The notes: generated by a model not told the origin, from the letters alone. Numbered from the stretch's first letter, positions 1-11,577 are shown. The stretch: DNA of 64,000 nucleotides from Voacanga thouarsii (GCA_026120185.1 JANUWF010001101.1:3534001-3598000), one strand, 5' to 3'. Translations and numbers: made by a program.

Positions 1-1424
1 TTTTAGAAAGAGTTTTAAGTTTGAGTAAATCTGCCTATTAATTTTCAAATGAATCATTTATCGGAACTAAAACAGGAGACAACTCTCAATTGCCTTTACA
101 AAAATGAGTGTTGATGCACTCTACAATTGGCTTGCCATAATTTAACATTATTCATCAATCAAGTTTTATGCAGGAGCTTACCTGATTCTCGCTCACACGA
201 TAGGTCTCCAACAACTGACCTAACCCCGTATGGCAAAAACAGACCACAATCAATCTCAAGCCACAATCCACTTCCTCAATTTTAAATTAACTCCACTCAC
301 TACTATCATGATCCTAGTGCCCCAAGCTTTAAGGCCAAGCAACAAGTAAATAGGTTTGTAAGCTAAGGGTAATATGATATTTAAAATAATTATTATTCTA
401 GGAGATAAGTACTAATAAGTTAAAGGTTTAAATATTTCTAAGAAAGTTTAGAGTTTATTTGGTGAAGAGTCTTAGGTGGTTTTTAGGAAAAATAATGATT
501 TATTAATAATTTAGTTGTTAGAAAATAATTGATAACCAAAGTTAGTTGAAAATGAATTTTAATGAGTCTTGCTTGAAAAATAATAAATAAGTTTTAATAG
601 GCTTTGATTAAAAGATAATAATTAAATTTACAATAATAAGTATTTTACTAATTATGATTATTTCTATAAAAGGCTTTAGTTGTTTCATTACTTTATATAA
701 TATCTATATATTTTATTTTTAGTAAGATCTATTATTTATTTGACTAAAATATCCTTAATATATATAATATTCCAAGTATACCCTTCCTAGGGTTTTTTTT
801 CGAAATTACTAGCCAAAAAAAAAAATCATAATATTAAATATTTTATTTGAAGAAATAAAATTTAGCTTCAGGACCACTAGGTCATGATCATATTTCCATG
901 GCTATTCACAATCATGAATATATACAACCCTTCAATTCATCAAATCATCCAAATCATGCATACAAGCATAGATCTAAATTTATCAAGATATGATCTAACC
1001 TCTACTAGTATAAATATGACCATGGCTTCAATAATCCAACATGAATATAAATCCTATTCACCAAAGGTGACATAATCTCTAGCATATTTCACCACAAATA
1101 CTACCTATGACATGGTAACATGCATCAAATCTCAAATCATCATACAATCAACCAGGATAATCCTTCCATGCATAAATCCCATCTCATTCACAATCATACA
1201 TATATTCGTGCTTCAATCTCAACAATACATACTCAAATTCTATTACAATCCACCTTCTATCATCATCCTAGAGACATGAATCTAGAGTTTAAAAGAAAGA
1301 TAGAAGGGACTTACTTGGTTGATGAATACCTTGAAGGAGTTTAGAATGGATCCAAACTCCTAGATGCCTAAAGTCGTCCAAGGAAGGTAGAGGGAGCATG
1401 GCCATGGAAGAAGAATCTATCCGG

Positions 1425-1458
<34 letters not shown>

Positions 1459-3386
1459 ATTAGCATGTTTAGTCATATATATTTTCACTAGAGATCAAAA
1501 TTGGAGAAGATGAAGTTTTTAGAATAAACCTACCTTTAGGGTGTTCTTGAACCTTCACAGAATTTTCTGGTTTTGATCCGAACTAGCGAGTTGGTTTGTG
1601 GAGTTTGATGTTAAGAATGGTGTTGGTGGACTCACAGCAGTGAGTAGGTCGAATCTGGAGATTTTAGAGAAGGTTTGAAGTGGTTTGGAGGGGTATTAGG
1701 TGAAAGGAAGAAGTAGGTGTTCTTGGTGTATTGTGTGTGTTCTTGAAGGTTGAAGGAATTTGAGAGAATTTGATTTGCAGCTGCTGAAATTCTATGAGAA
1801 CTAGGGTTGCCGAATTTTCTGTAGGGTTTAGGAAGATGGTTCTCTGATTTGGAAGGGAAAAGGAAAGGCTAGTTGTTAAAATCCTTGAAGAATATTTTTA
1901 GGAAGTAAATTTGGAAACTAAATATCCTAGAATATCTTGATTATTGGAGAGTTTTGGAAGTCTGCCATGGCCGACTGTTTTGAGCAGAATTTTAGTGGGA
2001 TGAAAGCTGGTTCAAGATAGCTTATGGTGGCTGAAAACAAGGTGCATAATGGTGGAGAAAAAGTCTGGTTATTTGAGGGATATATTATGGAAGGTTGCTA
2101 AACTATGGTGGCTGAAAATTTGGTAATCAATCAAGCATGATTGCCGAGATTTGTTGGAGAGATTTTCGGGCAGTCATGTCTGAATTTCGTGCAGAAGCTT
2201 AAGGGGAATAATGGAGGTTTAAGAGAAGTTTATACAGAACAAGGATGGTGTTTCAGTTGGAAGAGAATTAGGAAACAAAGTCGGATAGTGGACTGCATAG
2301 AATTTTCGCTGAGCTGAAATTTCTGGACAATTTTTCGGCTGCCATTTTCCAGCCAACTTGCAGAGAGTTTGAAGGTGAATTTCAAGGGCTTTCAAGGTTG
2401 GTTTCCAGCCTTCTTCATGGAGGAAAAACATGGCTAAGGTGCTGAACAAAATCTGGAAGAAAACAGCTTGGTTTTGGACTCTCAAAGTTGCGATTTGTAC
2501 AGGAATTTTTCCTAGTTTCGCTCCATCTTTGGGCAGTCCGAAAATGGCCAAGAAATTCATGTCATAAGCTGATCCAAAAGACCATTTTTCTGGCAGCATT
2601 TGGGAGGGAATTTTAGCTAAGAATCTCGACACCTTGAAAGCACAATAAGCTGGAAAATTTCATCTCATTCCAAGAAGGAAAATGAACCTAGCTAGAGTGA
2701 ATTTTTAGCAAGTTCACTAGAGGGTTTTATCCTCTTGGAATCTCCTACAACTCTTCCACATTTTCAGACCATAAGAAGTCTTTCACTATGACATTTTGAT
2801 CCTACAAAGCCACAGCACTTTACTGAAATTTCTGGAAAGAAAATGGCTAGAACAACTTGATCAAACTAAAGAGTTGAGAAATAAGGAAAATCAAAGATCA
2901 AGGAAAAATGAATTCCTCTTAGGAAATTCGAGTAGGGTAAAGGAGTAGAATGAAGATACTCCTAACATTTCTCTCTTAGGACAACATCACTACCCTATCC
3001 TAAGCAAATAAAGCCGAAATTATTACTTCCCAAGCAAAAATAAAATTTAACCAAGCTAAAGCTCCTATAATGGAATTTGAACCCAAGACCTCAAGAATTA
3101 ATTTTCAAAGCTCTAACCACTACACCACAATAACTCTTGTTCTTATTTTCCCTTAAAAAAAAAAAAATATTTTCTATTCAATCCTCAAGCTATCTTCCTA
3201 TTTTCACCTCAAGCAGAAATTACCATTTTGCCATTCTCACTCAATACTCACCAACAAGCCTCCAAGACAATAAAATTCAAATCCAAAGCATAGAAAATCA
3301 TTTAAAAATATATTTAAACATACAATAAATTATGATATGCATCCCAACCCCCTTACTCTAAGGTTGGTTTTGACTGGGGTCTCACA
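1..3386 (+). mobile_element. Long chromovirus-type LTR, left part outside window
   Basis: Homologous over its whole length to the right part of the complete copy at 40007-44337, and to the opposite-strand copy at 25353-29741. Position 1 corresponds to about 40893 of the complete copy. It ends in TCTCACA at 3386, equivalent to TTTCACA at 44337. It carries the same GA-rich microsatellite preceded by CGGCCGA. The first five bases beyond the end are TATGA, so a left TSD of TATGA is predicted outside the window. It sits between parts of an Athila-like element, so it probably inserted into that element and is a solo LTR. The chromovirus (Tekay/Del) assignment rests only on the TGTAACACCC terminus of the other copies and on length. 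Short ORFs inside it are not conserved among copies. Confidence 0.75.
1428..1456. repeat. (GA)n microsatellite in the long LTR
   Basis: About 14 GA units following CGGCC. The same position in the other two copies carries GA or CT runs (42366-42388, and 27256-27272 on the opposite strand), so the microsatellite belongs to the LTR and varies in length between copies. Confidence 0.9.
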
Positions 3387-4750
3387 TATGAGTACTCTTG
3401 GCTGAAGGGGACATAAATGACACATTCCTGGATGAAGAACTTCTACTTGTTGATAGTGAGATTTCTCAAACCACTTAGCATGTGGACTTTGCTAATTACT
3501 TGGTTGCAGGAATTGTTCTAGAAGATTTCACAGCCCAACAAAAGAAGCAATTCCTCTCCGAAGTAAAATATTACTTTTGGGAAGATCCTTACTTGTTTAA
3601 GTGTTGTGTGGATCAAATTATTAAAAAAATGTGTGGATTCCGTGGAAAGTGTAGATATTTTGAAACATTCTCATGATGGACCCGCGGGAGGCCACAACTA
3701 AGCTAACAACACTGCAAGAAAGGTGTTTGAGTCTGGATTTTATTTGCTAACACTCTTCAAAGATTCTCACAGGTTTGTTCAAATTTTTGATAGGTGTCAA
3801 CGTACAGGTAACATTTCTATATCCAACAAAATACCATTACAAATTTTCCAAACTTGCGAAAATTTTGATTGTTGGGGGATTGATTTCATGGGGTCTTTTC
3901 CAAATTATTTAGGTAACAAATACATCTTGGTTGTAGTTGAGTATGTATCTAAGTGGATTGAGGCGCAAGCCTTGCCTACTAATGATGCTCGAGTTGTAAT
4001 AAAAATTTTTAAAAAACTTTTCACTTAGTTTGGAGTGCCTAAGGTACTTATTAGTGATAGGGAAACACATTTTTGTAATGCTTAATTAGACAAGGTTCTC
4101 AAATATTTAGGTGTTACCTATAAGTTTACTCCCCCCTATCACCCTCAAACTAGTAGCCAAGTGGGGATGGTTAATAGAGAGTTTTAAAGAATTTTGGAAG
4201 AAAATATGAAAAAGGATTAGAGTTTGAAGTTAGATGATACTCTTTGGGCTTATAGGCTGTTTTCAAAACTCCTATTGGTACAACCCCTTGTCGATTGATG
4301 TATGGAAAAGATTGTCCTCTACCGGTAGTAGTTGAACATAGGACTCATTCGGCAATTAAACTTGTCAGTTTTGACCATCACATTGCAGGACACCAAAGAT
4401 TACTTCAAGCGAATGAGTTGGGGGAGTGGCATAATGATGCTTATCATAATTCTCGAATTTACAAAGATAAGATGAAACGTTTGCATAATAGGCATATTCG
4501 TTCCAATCAAGAGTTTAAAAAAGGAGATTAAGTGTTATTATTTAACTCTAGGCTCTGGTTGTTTCCGGGTGAGTTGAAGTCAAGATGGTCAGGGCCATAT
4601 AAAATATATCGAGTTTGTCCGTTTGGAGTTATTGAGATTTCTCACCCAACTAAAGGGGTCTTTAACTTGAATGAAAGTCGATTGAACCTATATTTGAGTG
4701 AAGAACTTAGAACTTTAGAGCATCTCGATGTTACCCTCTATGATTCATGA
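3387..4750 (+). pseudogene. Integrase remnant of Athila-like Pol
   Basis: Pieces in three frames read as one gypsy integrase. The N-terminal linker with LFKCCVDQ at about 3590-3625 belongs to the zinc-binding region. The core begins with NFDCWGIDFMGSFP (first catalytic Asp, about 3862-3903), followed by VSKWIEAQALPTNDA. LISDRETHF near 4048 holds the second Asp, then YHPQTSSQVGMVNRE gives the third acidic residue. The C-terminal part holds LLFNSRLWLFPGELKSRWSG and ends at the stop at 4750. Interruptions include a frameshift near 3630-3720, stops near 4026, 4083 and 4184, a frameshift near 4260 and a TAA at 4529. Known role: joining element DNA to the host chromosome. This copy cannot make the protein. 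Confidence 0.85.
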
Positions 4751-4999
4751 ATTTCCTTTGGTCCTGTTTACGTCATTTTCTTTGTACTATTTTTCTTTCC
4801 GTTGTTTTATTATTTTTATTTTTCTATTTTTGTTTCTTTTGAGTTAGGTACCCTTGTGACTTGTCTAATGACTACTCCTTGTGGTGGATTCACACATATT
4901 GGAACTAAGTCGCAAAGGAAGTATTTTCTTCTCTTCATCCTTCCTCTTTATTTATTTTGATCTTCTTGGCTTACTTTCATTGTTGTATTTTTGGCTATT

Positions 5000-5029
5000 G
5001 AGGACAATACCTAGTTTAAGTGTGGGGGA
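5000..5029 (+). promoter_or_regulatory. Internal polypurine-like motif (upstream copy)
   Basis: Begins GAGGACAATACCTAG and continues TTTAAGTGTGGGGGA. Nearly the same string occurs at 22961-22990 and on the minus strand at 58188-58216, each time just after the coding part ends. It resembles the polypurine tract that abuts the LTR. A second priming site is inference. Confidence 0.6.
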
Positions 5030-6088
5030 AGAATTTAGGTATTGACGATATTTTTCATATTATATCATTTTCTGTGTGAAATGTTTCAAAATTTTTTTTT
5101 TATGGTTTTCATTAATTAGAAAGGTTGTAATTCTTTTTCTTACTTAGATATGAGTTTTTTCATTCATTTGGTAGATTTTTTTTTTTTTTTATGAAATTGG
5201 TTTATAGGATAGGATATTGTTAAGACTTGGGAATTTGGATGAGTCTCGTTTATGCATTAGTGTTTAAGTATTATTTGACTCACCTAGTTTGAATATGGAG
5301 GATATAATGAATGTGGGTAAAGTTTGTTAGCTAACTCTTGTATTATGGGTTTAAACTTTGCTTAGCTTTGAGTTGTGATAAGGAATGTGAGGAGATAAAA
5401 GATTTTTGAGAGGAAAGAGTGTGGAAATATTGTGAAAAATTTTTGTGAGTTGAAGAATTGAGAAAAATAAGTTGATTTTTATTTCATCTTTGTAGGTGAG
5501 AAAGTATTGTTTTTGCTTGTTTATGGGGGCCAATAAGGATAGTGAAGATAAATCCACTTTCTTGAGGCTATAAATTTCCATAAGCAAAAGAGAGAAACAA
5601 CAATGTTGAAAAATGGTGAGTGATGACTACAAGGGGGCCGATACGGTGTGTGAAGAGAAATTCATGCATTTGAGGCTATCAATTCCCTAAGTCATTGAAA
5701 AAGTTGAGAGAGAGAAAAAAAAAAAAGAAGAAAGAAAGAAGAAGAAAGTTTTGAGTACTTTCCTTATATCATGACTTGATTTGTGCAAGTTTTGGATTTA
5801 TAATGCTTGAGTTGGTGATAGCTTGACTTGTATAATTCATGTTATCTATATTGTTGCCTGAAGGGTGAAATAATTTTCTTAGACTAAGGTATGTAGCTGA
5901 TTAATATGACTTAAAGAGTTTTGTAATGTTTTATCAAATGTTTCAAAGTTTTAATTGTTTTCAAAGAGTTTGATGAATGGCAAGAGGTTTATCTAAAGTT
6001 TAAAAGGAAGTTATAATCCTTGTTATGTTTCAAATGATAAAAAACTTAGTGTTTTCTTGATAATTTTCTTTACTTAAGTGTTTTGCTT

Positions 6089-6121
6089 GAGGACAAGCAA
6101 AAGTTCAAGTGTGGGGGTATG
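6089..6121 (+). promoter_or_regulatory. Polypurine tract next to 3' LTR
   Basis: GAGGACAAGCAAAAG, then TTCAAGTGTGGGGGTATG, directly followed by the LTR start TGATAGGGG. In LTR retrotransposons this purine run primes plus-strand DNA synthesis. Equivalent tracts lie at 24342-24374 and, on minus, at 57095-57126. Confidence 0.75.
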
Positions 6122-7532
6122 TGATAGGGGTTAAATTCATCACTATTTTCTTAGTTATTTGAGGTTAAATTGAGATACTTTTGATGTAATAACTAGATAC
6201 ATTCCTTCCTATTTGACATTTTGCTTGTAGAGAGTGCTTCAACAAATTTGTGTAGATTTAAGTTGATTTCAAGCAAAAAGTGAAAATTTTCATAACACAC
6301 CTGGCGCCAGGTCTGGCAAGTGGACCAGGTGCCATGTCCAATCTGGAAAAATAGAAAAAATAAAGCAACATCCATGGGAAAAATAGAATGCACTTGGTGC
6401 CAGATGGGTCGATTGGACTAGGTGCCAGGTCCGCTCTAGAGTAGCAGAATTTTGTGCACAAATTTAGTAATTTTTCAAAGGTTTTTATATTTTTCAAATC
6501 TTACTCAGCCAAGACTTCTCAAGCAATGATTTTTGGCATCAAAGAAGCCTATAAAAAAGAGAAAACACAAGAAAAAGTAGTGAATCCAAGAGCAAAACTT
6601 CCAATCACTCAAAGAAGGAAGAGATTCACCATTTAAGAAAGGTTGTTCATGAGAGTCTTCAAGGGAGAAAAAGGAGGCTTATCTATGAGTTCTTTTTTTT
6701 TTACCTTTGTTTTCTTGTTCTTAAACAATGATGTATTTAATATTTTCATTGTAATTTGACATTATTTTAGATTCACAATTTTTGAATTAATACAGTTATT
6801 TGATCAACTATCTATTATCCTTGGTATTTGATTACTTGTTATTATTGGTTATTGATATGTTTTCTTCTAATTAACTGGGGAAATGATGTCAGAAGTTCAT
6901 TGCATTGATTTCATATTTGTTAAATCTTAATAGACTTGGGAAACGGAATTAAGATTAAAGAACTAAAGTAATCAAAGATTAGTTGATTTCGCCAAGAGTA
7001 TAGGGTCATTAGCTATTTTCATGTTTATGAGGAATTGAGTTTAATGTATTTTTTGGTTATATTGGTTCAGTTGGAAAATATGCTAATTTAATCAAAAGAT
7101 AGTAATTCCATGGATTGGGAAAGAAATGGAGTCTATATAGATGGATGTATGACTTAGAGAAATAATTGAATTTTATTTTATATTCCTTCATGATGCCAAG
7201 ATGATGATTAATTGAGATAGCAGCTAAATGGTTCAATATCATGTTTTCTAAGATAGTTATCTAAATTGCATATTCCTACATCCTTGAGTTGTCCATATTT
7301 CTTTATTTTCTTTTTATTATTTTATCACTTTATTAGGTTAGTTAAACAATAAATGAAAAGTGATTAGTGTGTACTTTTTCCTTTGAGGATTGATACTTGT
7401 TAATTCCCTATACTATGCTTGAGATGAGTATACTTGCTTGTATGCGTATTTTAGAATTAGTTTTTTAATTAAAACTTGGATAAGAGATGTATTTAATTTA
7501 ATAATATTTATATACCCAAAATTTACGCATCA
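6122..7532 (+). mobile_element. 3' LTR of Athila-like element (1411 bp)
   Basis: Begins TGATAGGGGTTAAATTC and ends AATTTACGCATCA, homologous to the LTRs at 10067, 24375, 34965 and, on the opposite strand, at 36880 and 55702. A TATA-like TATAAAAAAG lies at about 6550. Upstream of it is a block with GGCGCC-type boxes, including a perfect 14-bp palindrome at 6299-6312 (ACCTGGCGCCAGGT). Downstream is the conserved transition into A/T-rich R-U5 sequence. The right flank is ATCCT; the matching 5' TSD is outside the window. Confidence 0.85.
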
Positions 7533-7745
7533 ATCCTCTATCATTGACCCAGAGGGAGAATCAACTTCATACTTGAGTACGAAACTTGGGCTGGAATATC
7601 TCCTCACACTTGGCATTCTATTCTCACATGGGGTCTTTTTTCAATAGGTCCATCAATACGATAGCTATCATGGAATATCCTGCCATGAACAACCTATAAT
7701 AATTAGCTACGCCCAAGAATGTCATACTTCTGGCACTATAGATTA
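7533..7745 (-). pseudogene. Ty3/gypsy reverse transcriptase fragment
   Basis: The minus strand reads TFLGVANYYRLFMAGYSMIA, then LMDLLKKDPM and, after stops in place of two Trp codons, NAKCEEIFQ. This is the segment between the RT thumb and RNase H of gypsy Pol, matching the chromovirus style rather than the Athila style seen elsewhere in the window. It is cut off by the LTR at 7532 and abuts an opposite-strand pol fragment, so it is a scrap. Confidence 0.75.
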
Positions 7746-7753
7746 AGTCTAGA

Positions 7754-8005
7754 TTGGGGCATGGTGAAATGACTTACCTAACTGCATTGGTGGAGATCAA
7801 GAAGCATGTTTACGTGGAAGCCCCGTATAAGGTACCCAACATGCTAAATGATTTTATAGATGTGATACCGAAAGAGTTGCTAAAGTTCTTACCCTCTAGA
7901 TGTGCAATAGACCATAAGATTAAGTTAGTCTTGAATGATGTTCCTTTAGCCTAAACACCTTATCGTATGTCACCTACTAAGCTGTAAGAGTCCGATAAAA
8001 AAGTT
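7754..8005 (+). pseudogene. Ty3/gypsy Pol fragment, N-terminal RT region
   Basis: Reads VPNMLNDFIDVIPKELLKFLPSR, then DHKIKLVLNDVP, a stop, and TPYRMSP. This is the conserved protease-RT linker of chromovirus-type Pol (the DHxIxL...APYRMxP block). A stop at 7952-7954 and another near 7984 break it. It lies head to head with the RT fragment on minus and the gag fragment on minus, so the pieces were rearranged after insertion. Confidence 0.75.
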
Positions 8006-8009
8006 GAGG

Positions 8010-8275
8010 AGCTTATTCTCCTTGGACATCTCCTTCAAATCTAGCATCAATGAACTGAACTCCTTCGTATAGTTCTACATGAAACTAGTGTGTCAGAGGC
8101 TCCTTAATACCTTAAGTGCTAACCATGATATGTTAATTGGTAGGAACTGCTACTTCAGTCCCTCTTTGAGCTCTTCCCAGCTAGTAATCCTTGGCAATCT
8201 TTCATTTTCCAGACATGTATGCCATTGCAACTTGGCATCTGCAACCAAATAGATCGAAGCAATGGTTACCTTTTT
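8010..8275 (-). pseudogene. Ty3/gypsy Gag fragment
   Basis: The minus strand reads KVTIASIYLVADAKLQWHT, then TSWEELKEGLK, a stop, QFLPINISWLALKVLRSL and, after further stops, YTKEFSSLMLDL. The pattern matches the retrotransposon Gag core (A...YL.GDA..WW.......W..F...F...F.P). Three nonsense codons are visible. It may come from the same original element as the two neighbouring pol scraps, but the orientations disagree. Confidence 0.75.
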
Positions 8276-10061
8276 CCCTTCCTTATTTTTTTTTTTTTTT
8301 GGGTAGACAATCTTAGTGATTCTTAAATTATTTTAAAATATAACTTTTACCTTTTGACTAAAAAACAATAGGTACCTACCCTTGAACTTTTAAATCATTT
8401 GGATCTGATGCTTCTGTTAGGTGACCAATATTCAACCTTCTTGGTCGGAAAAAATTAAGGGTTAAATCATTATTTAACTTTTCATTTTCAATTTTTCTTA
8501 TTCTTTCTTCTCTGGGATTACCAATGCCACTATTAGTTGGATCTTAATACCCTACCATATATTTTGTTTGTGGATTACTAATAAACTTATCATTTTCATC
8601 CAAATCCCTTAGATTCCTCCTTATTTCTTCTTCTTCCCTCTTTTCTTGTCACTGGTCACTATTACCCTGCCGCTTCTTCCTTTTTCTTTCTTTTCTAGCA
8701 AGTAGCATGTGACTACTACTACTATAGCCATTGCACTTCTGCTACCACTCTTCTTCCTCTTATTTTCTTCTTATGCAAGCCGCCTACAACCGTCTGTCCT
8801 TTTACCCCTAGTTTTCACTTTTGCCATCATAATAGATTTGGCTAAATCACCTTTGTAACTTTTTTTCCTCCACATAGATTCCAAAATCCATCATTCTATT
8901 CCCATAAAACCCAATTGAAATGCAATATTTGGTAAGATATATGATTCTTAGATTTGCATTTTTTGTTTTACATATAGAGCTCTTTATACTACTAGGAATT
9001 TTATATCAATGTCCATTTTTATTTTATAGACCTTCAAGCTCCACCACTGTCACCACTAACCTTTCAATAGATACCACCTAAAATTCCAAACTCATAAAGA
9101 GAAAAAAAGAAATCCCATCTCCATACTTCCCAAAGACTTCTAGTATAAATCATGTCACTAGTCCACAATAACGTTATATGCAAGATGAGTCAAAGTAAAA
9201 TTTGAGATAATTGATCCAAACTTGATTTCCTTTAGTATAAGTAGAATTCAAACTCAAGTTCAATTTGAAGTTTAAATCAATATTTGAGCTTAATTCGATA
9301 AAAATATCTTGAAGTTTGAGCTCAATTAATTAACGAGTTCAAAAGTTTGAAATCAGTTTTGAATTGTTTAAAAATATTTATAAAAATAAGTATTTTATAT
9401 TAATATTTTATTTTATGCATATAAAAATAATAAATAAATAAGTAATTAATAATATGAACATATATTATTGAACATATGTATAAGTTTTTGAGTCGAATAT
9501 TTGAGTATTCTAATTTAGTTTGATTAAAAATTTGTATTTAATTGTAATAGTTAAATTTGAGTTTAAATTTGAAAATATCGAATTCAAATGGAATCCGAAT
9601 AATTTGACAAAAGTTTGACTCAAATATGCCTTTAATCCAAACTTTTAGAGTTAAATGTTAAATATTAGATTGAAAATACATTGTTATACTCATTGATAGA
9701 TAGTGGTTATTAACAAAACAAATTCTCTCGTTCCATCTAAAAACCTATTAGATTGGAAATACATAAAGATTCGTCTTTCTTATCTTGAGTCCAAAACTAT
9801 GCACAAATTTCTAACACAAGTACAAAAGATAATTCGTTGTATAATTATAAATTTGTTGTTATGGAAAATAGTAATAATTAAAGGAATAAAAAAAAAATTT
9901 AAAGGGATACAGGATTTATGTGGTTTAGTCAATGTGACCTATGTCCATAGCCAGAGAAAGAGATTTCTTATTTCATTTTGGAAAACTGTTACAAAGAGAG
10001 TTAATTTTGTAATCTCTTAAATTACATATTTATAGAAAATATATATTACCTGTATTTAGGG
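8276..10061. other. Non-coding, AT-rich stretch
   Basis: Starts with a T run at 8287-8301, then pyrimidine-rich sequence (8600-8780) and AT-rich DNA. The only recognised component is the dispersed repeat at 9190-9680. An open frame of 105 codons at 9703-10020 has low-complexity Lys/Ile-rich content and no motif I recognise. I see no gene. Confidence 0.5.
9190..9680 (+). repeat. AT-rich dispersed repeat, copy 1
   Basis: Related in inverted orientation to 30517-31055. Shared strings include AATAAAAATATCTTGAA, AATAAATAAATAA and ATATTTGAGTATTC, in the same order across about 450 bp. Rich in TTTGAGTTCGA-like words. No coding capacity or clear terminal repeats were seen. The class is unknown. Confidence 0.6.
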
Positions 10062-10066
10062 GTGTT

Positions 10067-11553
10067 TGATAGGGCCTAAGTTAGTCATATATTTCTTAGT
10101 TATTTCAGGTCATTTTGTGAAACATTTTGTTCAATAACTGGTCATATTCCTTCATATTTGAGATTTTACCATTAGAAAGGTATTTTGTGCATTATTTCAG
10201 ATTTTAGGGGTAAAATAAGGTAAAATCATCGCTAAACAGAATAGAAGCGGCGTTGGTCAGGACAGGAGATGATAAAAAACCGATGAAAACAGAGCTGAAT
10301 AGAACATAGCCAGTGCCGGTTGGGAGCTTAGAGGCGGCGCTGGCTGCAGTCTGGAAGAATTAGCACAAAAATCAAGAAAAATTGACGAACGGATGGAGAA
10401 ACAGACCACAACCGGCGCTGGCCCTAGGCAGGTCAGGCGGCGCTTGCTGTGCACTGCTACAGAGGTAGTGCCTCAATTTTCATGCACATTTTTGGCAATT
10501 TTCAGATTTTTAGTACTTTCCTACTTCTATTTGGTCAGAAACCCTAAAGGGACGAATTTAGGCACTTCTAAAGCCTATAAATAGAGGGAAAAGACAAGGA
10601 AAAGGGAAGGAATTCAGAGATCAAAACATTAAATCACTCAAATTAAAGGAGGAATTCATCAAATCAAAGAGGGTTGTACAAGAAAGTCTATGAAGGAAGA
10701 AGAAGGAGGTTTGTCTATGAGTGCTTTCTTTTAACTTTGTTTTCTTTTCTTGAATAATGATGTATTAATTATTTTATTATAATTTGACATTGTTTTAGGT
10801 ATTTATGATTTTTAGAGTTACTTTGATCTTTTGATTAATTGATAATTATTCTTGGTATTTAATTACTTATGCTGATTACGAGATTAATTTATTGTTTCTT
10901 TTTATTGACTTGTTTGGAAAAGGGGTTTATAGTGGTCTCAATTCATTAATTTCATATTTGTTGTCTCTTAACTTGCTTGGAAAAGAGGTTAATTGCTGAG
11001 AATTGGGTAATTAAAGGTTAATTGATGTTTGCCAGGATATGGATTCATTGGTTAATTTCACGTTTTAAATTTGCTAGGATATGGAGATTTAATCGAGGAT
11101 TATGTTTAATGCATCTTTTGGGTGAATTAGTTGAGACAGGATATGTGATGCTAATTTGTCTAGAAGATAGTGATTTCATAGATTAGAAAAGAAGTGAATC
11201 TATCTTAATCCTTCATGATGTCAAGAGAATGATTAGTTATGATAATGATTGGGTACTTTAAGGTCATGTTTGTCAAAATAATGGTTTGAGTTACATAATT
11301 CTCCATCCTTGACATGTATATATTATTTTATTTTTTATTCTTTTTCACTTTATTGAGTCGGTTAAACAATGAAAGAAAAAGGATTAATGCATACTTGTTC
11401 CTTGAGGATCGATACTCGTTTTAAACCTTATACTATGCTTAATGATGAGTATGCTTGCTCATATGTGTAATTTGGAGTTAACGTTTTAATTTAATCTTGA
11501 TTGAGAATATGCTTATTTTTATATGATTTTTATACATAAATTCAAACACATCA
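10067..11553 (+). mobile_element. 5' LTR of the Tat-type element (1487 bp)
   Basis: Begins TGATAGGGCCTAAGTTAG and ends CAAACACATCA. Its partner is 24375-30296. It lacks about 40 bp present in the partner near 24570-24615, within the GGCGC-box block. GGCGCY/GCCGGY boxes lie between about 10247 and 10446, and the TATA box is at 10576-10584. Confidence 0.9.
10576..10584 (+). promoter_or_regulatory. TATA box in Tat-type LTR
   Basis: TATAAATAG, conserved as TATAAATAG at 24923-24931 in the 3' LTR and as TATAAA-type sequence in the other Tat/Athila LTRs. It separates the GGCGC-box block (U3) from the downstream part and is the likely Pol II promoter core of the element RNA. Confidence 0.65.
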
Positions 11554-11559
11554 AGTTTT

Positions 11560-11577
11560 TGGTACGGTTGTCGGGGA
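11560..11577 (+). promoter_or_regulatory. Primer binding site, tRNA-Asp type, mutated
   Basis: TGGTACGGTTGTCGGGGA, 6 bp past the LTR end. It differs at three positions from TGGCGCCGTTGCCGGGGA, the site complementary to the tRNA-Asp 3' end used by plant Tat/Athila elements; all three are C/T changes. A more degenerate version is at 36671-36688. Confidence 0.85.

Larger units (their letters stand above)
4751..6121 (+). other. 3' untranslated region of Athila-like element
   Basis: AT-rich, with no credible ORF. It holds two copies of a GAGGACAA...AAGTGTGGGGG motif, at 5000-5029 and 6089-6117, and an A/G-rich run at 5700-5757. The second motif abuts the LTR and is the polypurine tract. The first lies 1089 bp upstream, about 250 bp after the integrase stop. 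The arrangement matches 22648-24374 and, on the other strand, 57095-58529. Confidence 0.7.
3387..7532 (+). mobile_element. Athila-like Ty3/gypsy element, 3' half, decayed
   Basis: Reading left to right: the RNase H/integrase linker and integrase remnant (3387-4750), a 3' UTR of about 1.4 kb, a polypurine tract, and an LTR of 1411 bp ending in GCATCA. No primer site follows the LTR, which fits a 3' LTR. The 5' part lies left of the window, separated by the long LTR that ends at 3386. The Athila/Tat placement rests on the integrase reading and on shared LTR and polypurine sequence with the elements at 10067 and 55702. Stops and frameshifts make it non-functional. Confidence 0.8.

Noticed and set aside
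2219..2632. 137-codon open frame on minus in the long LTR
   Set aside because: The homologous parts of the copies at 40007 and 25353 have different open frames and stops, so it is not conserved.
9703..10020. 105-codon open frame upstream of the Tat element
   Set aside because: Lys/Ile-rich composition from AT-rich DNA; no motif, no homologous frame elsewhere in the window.
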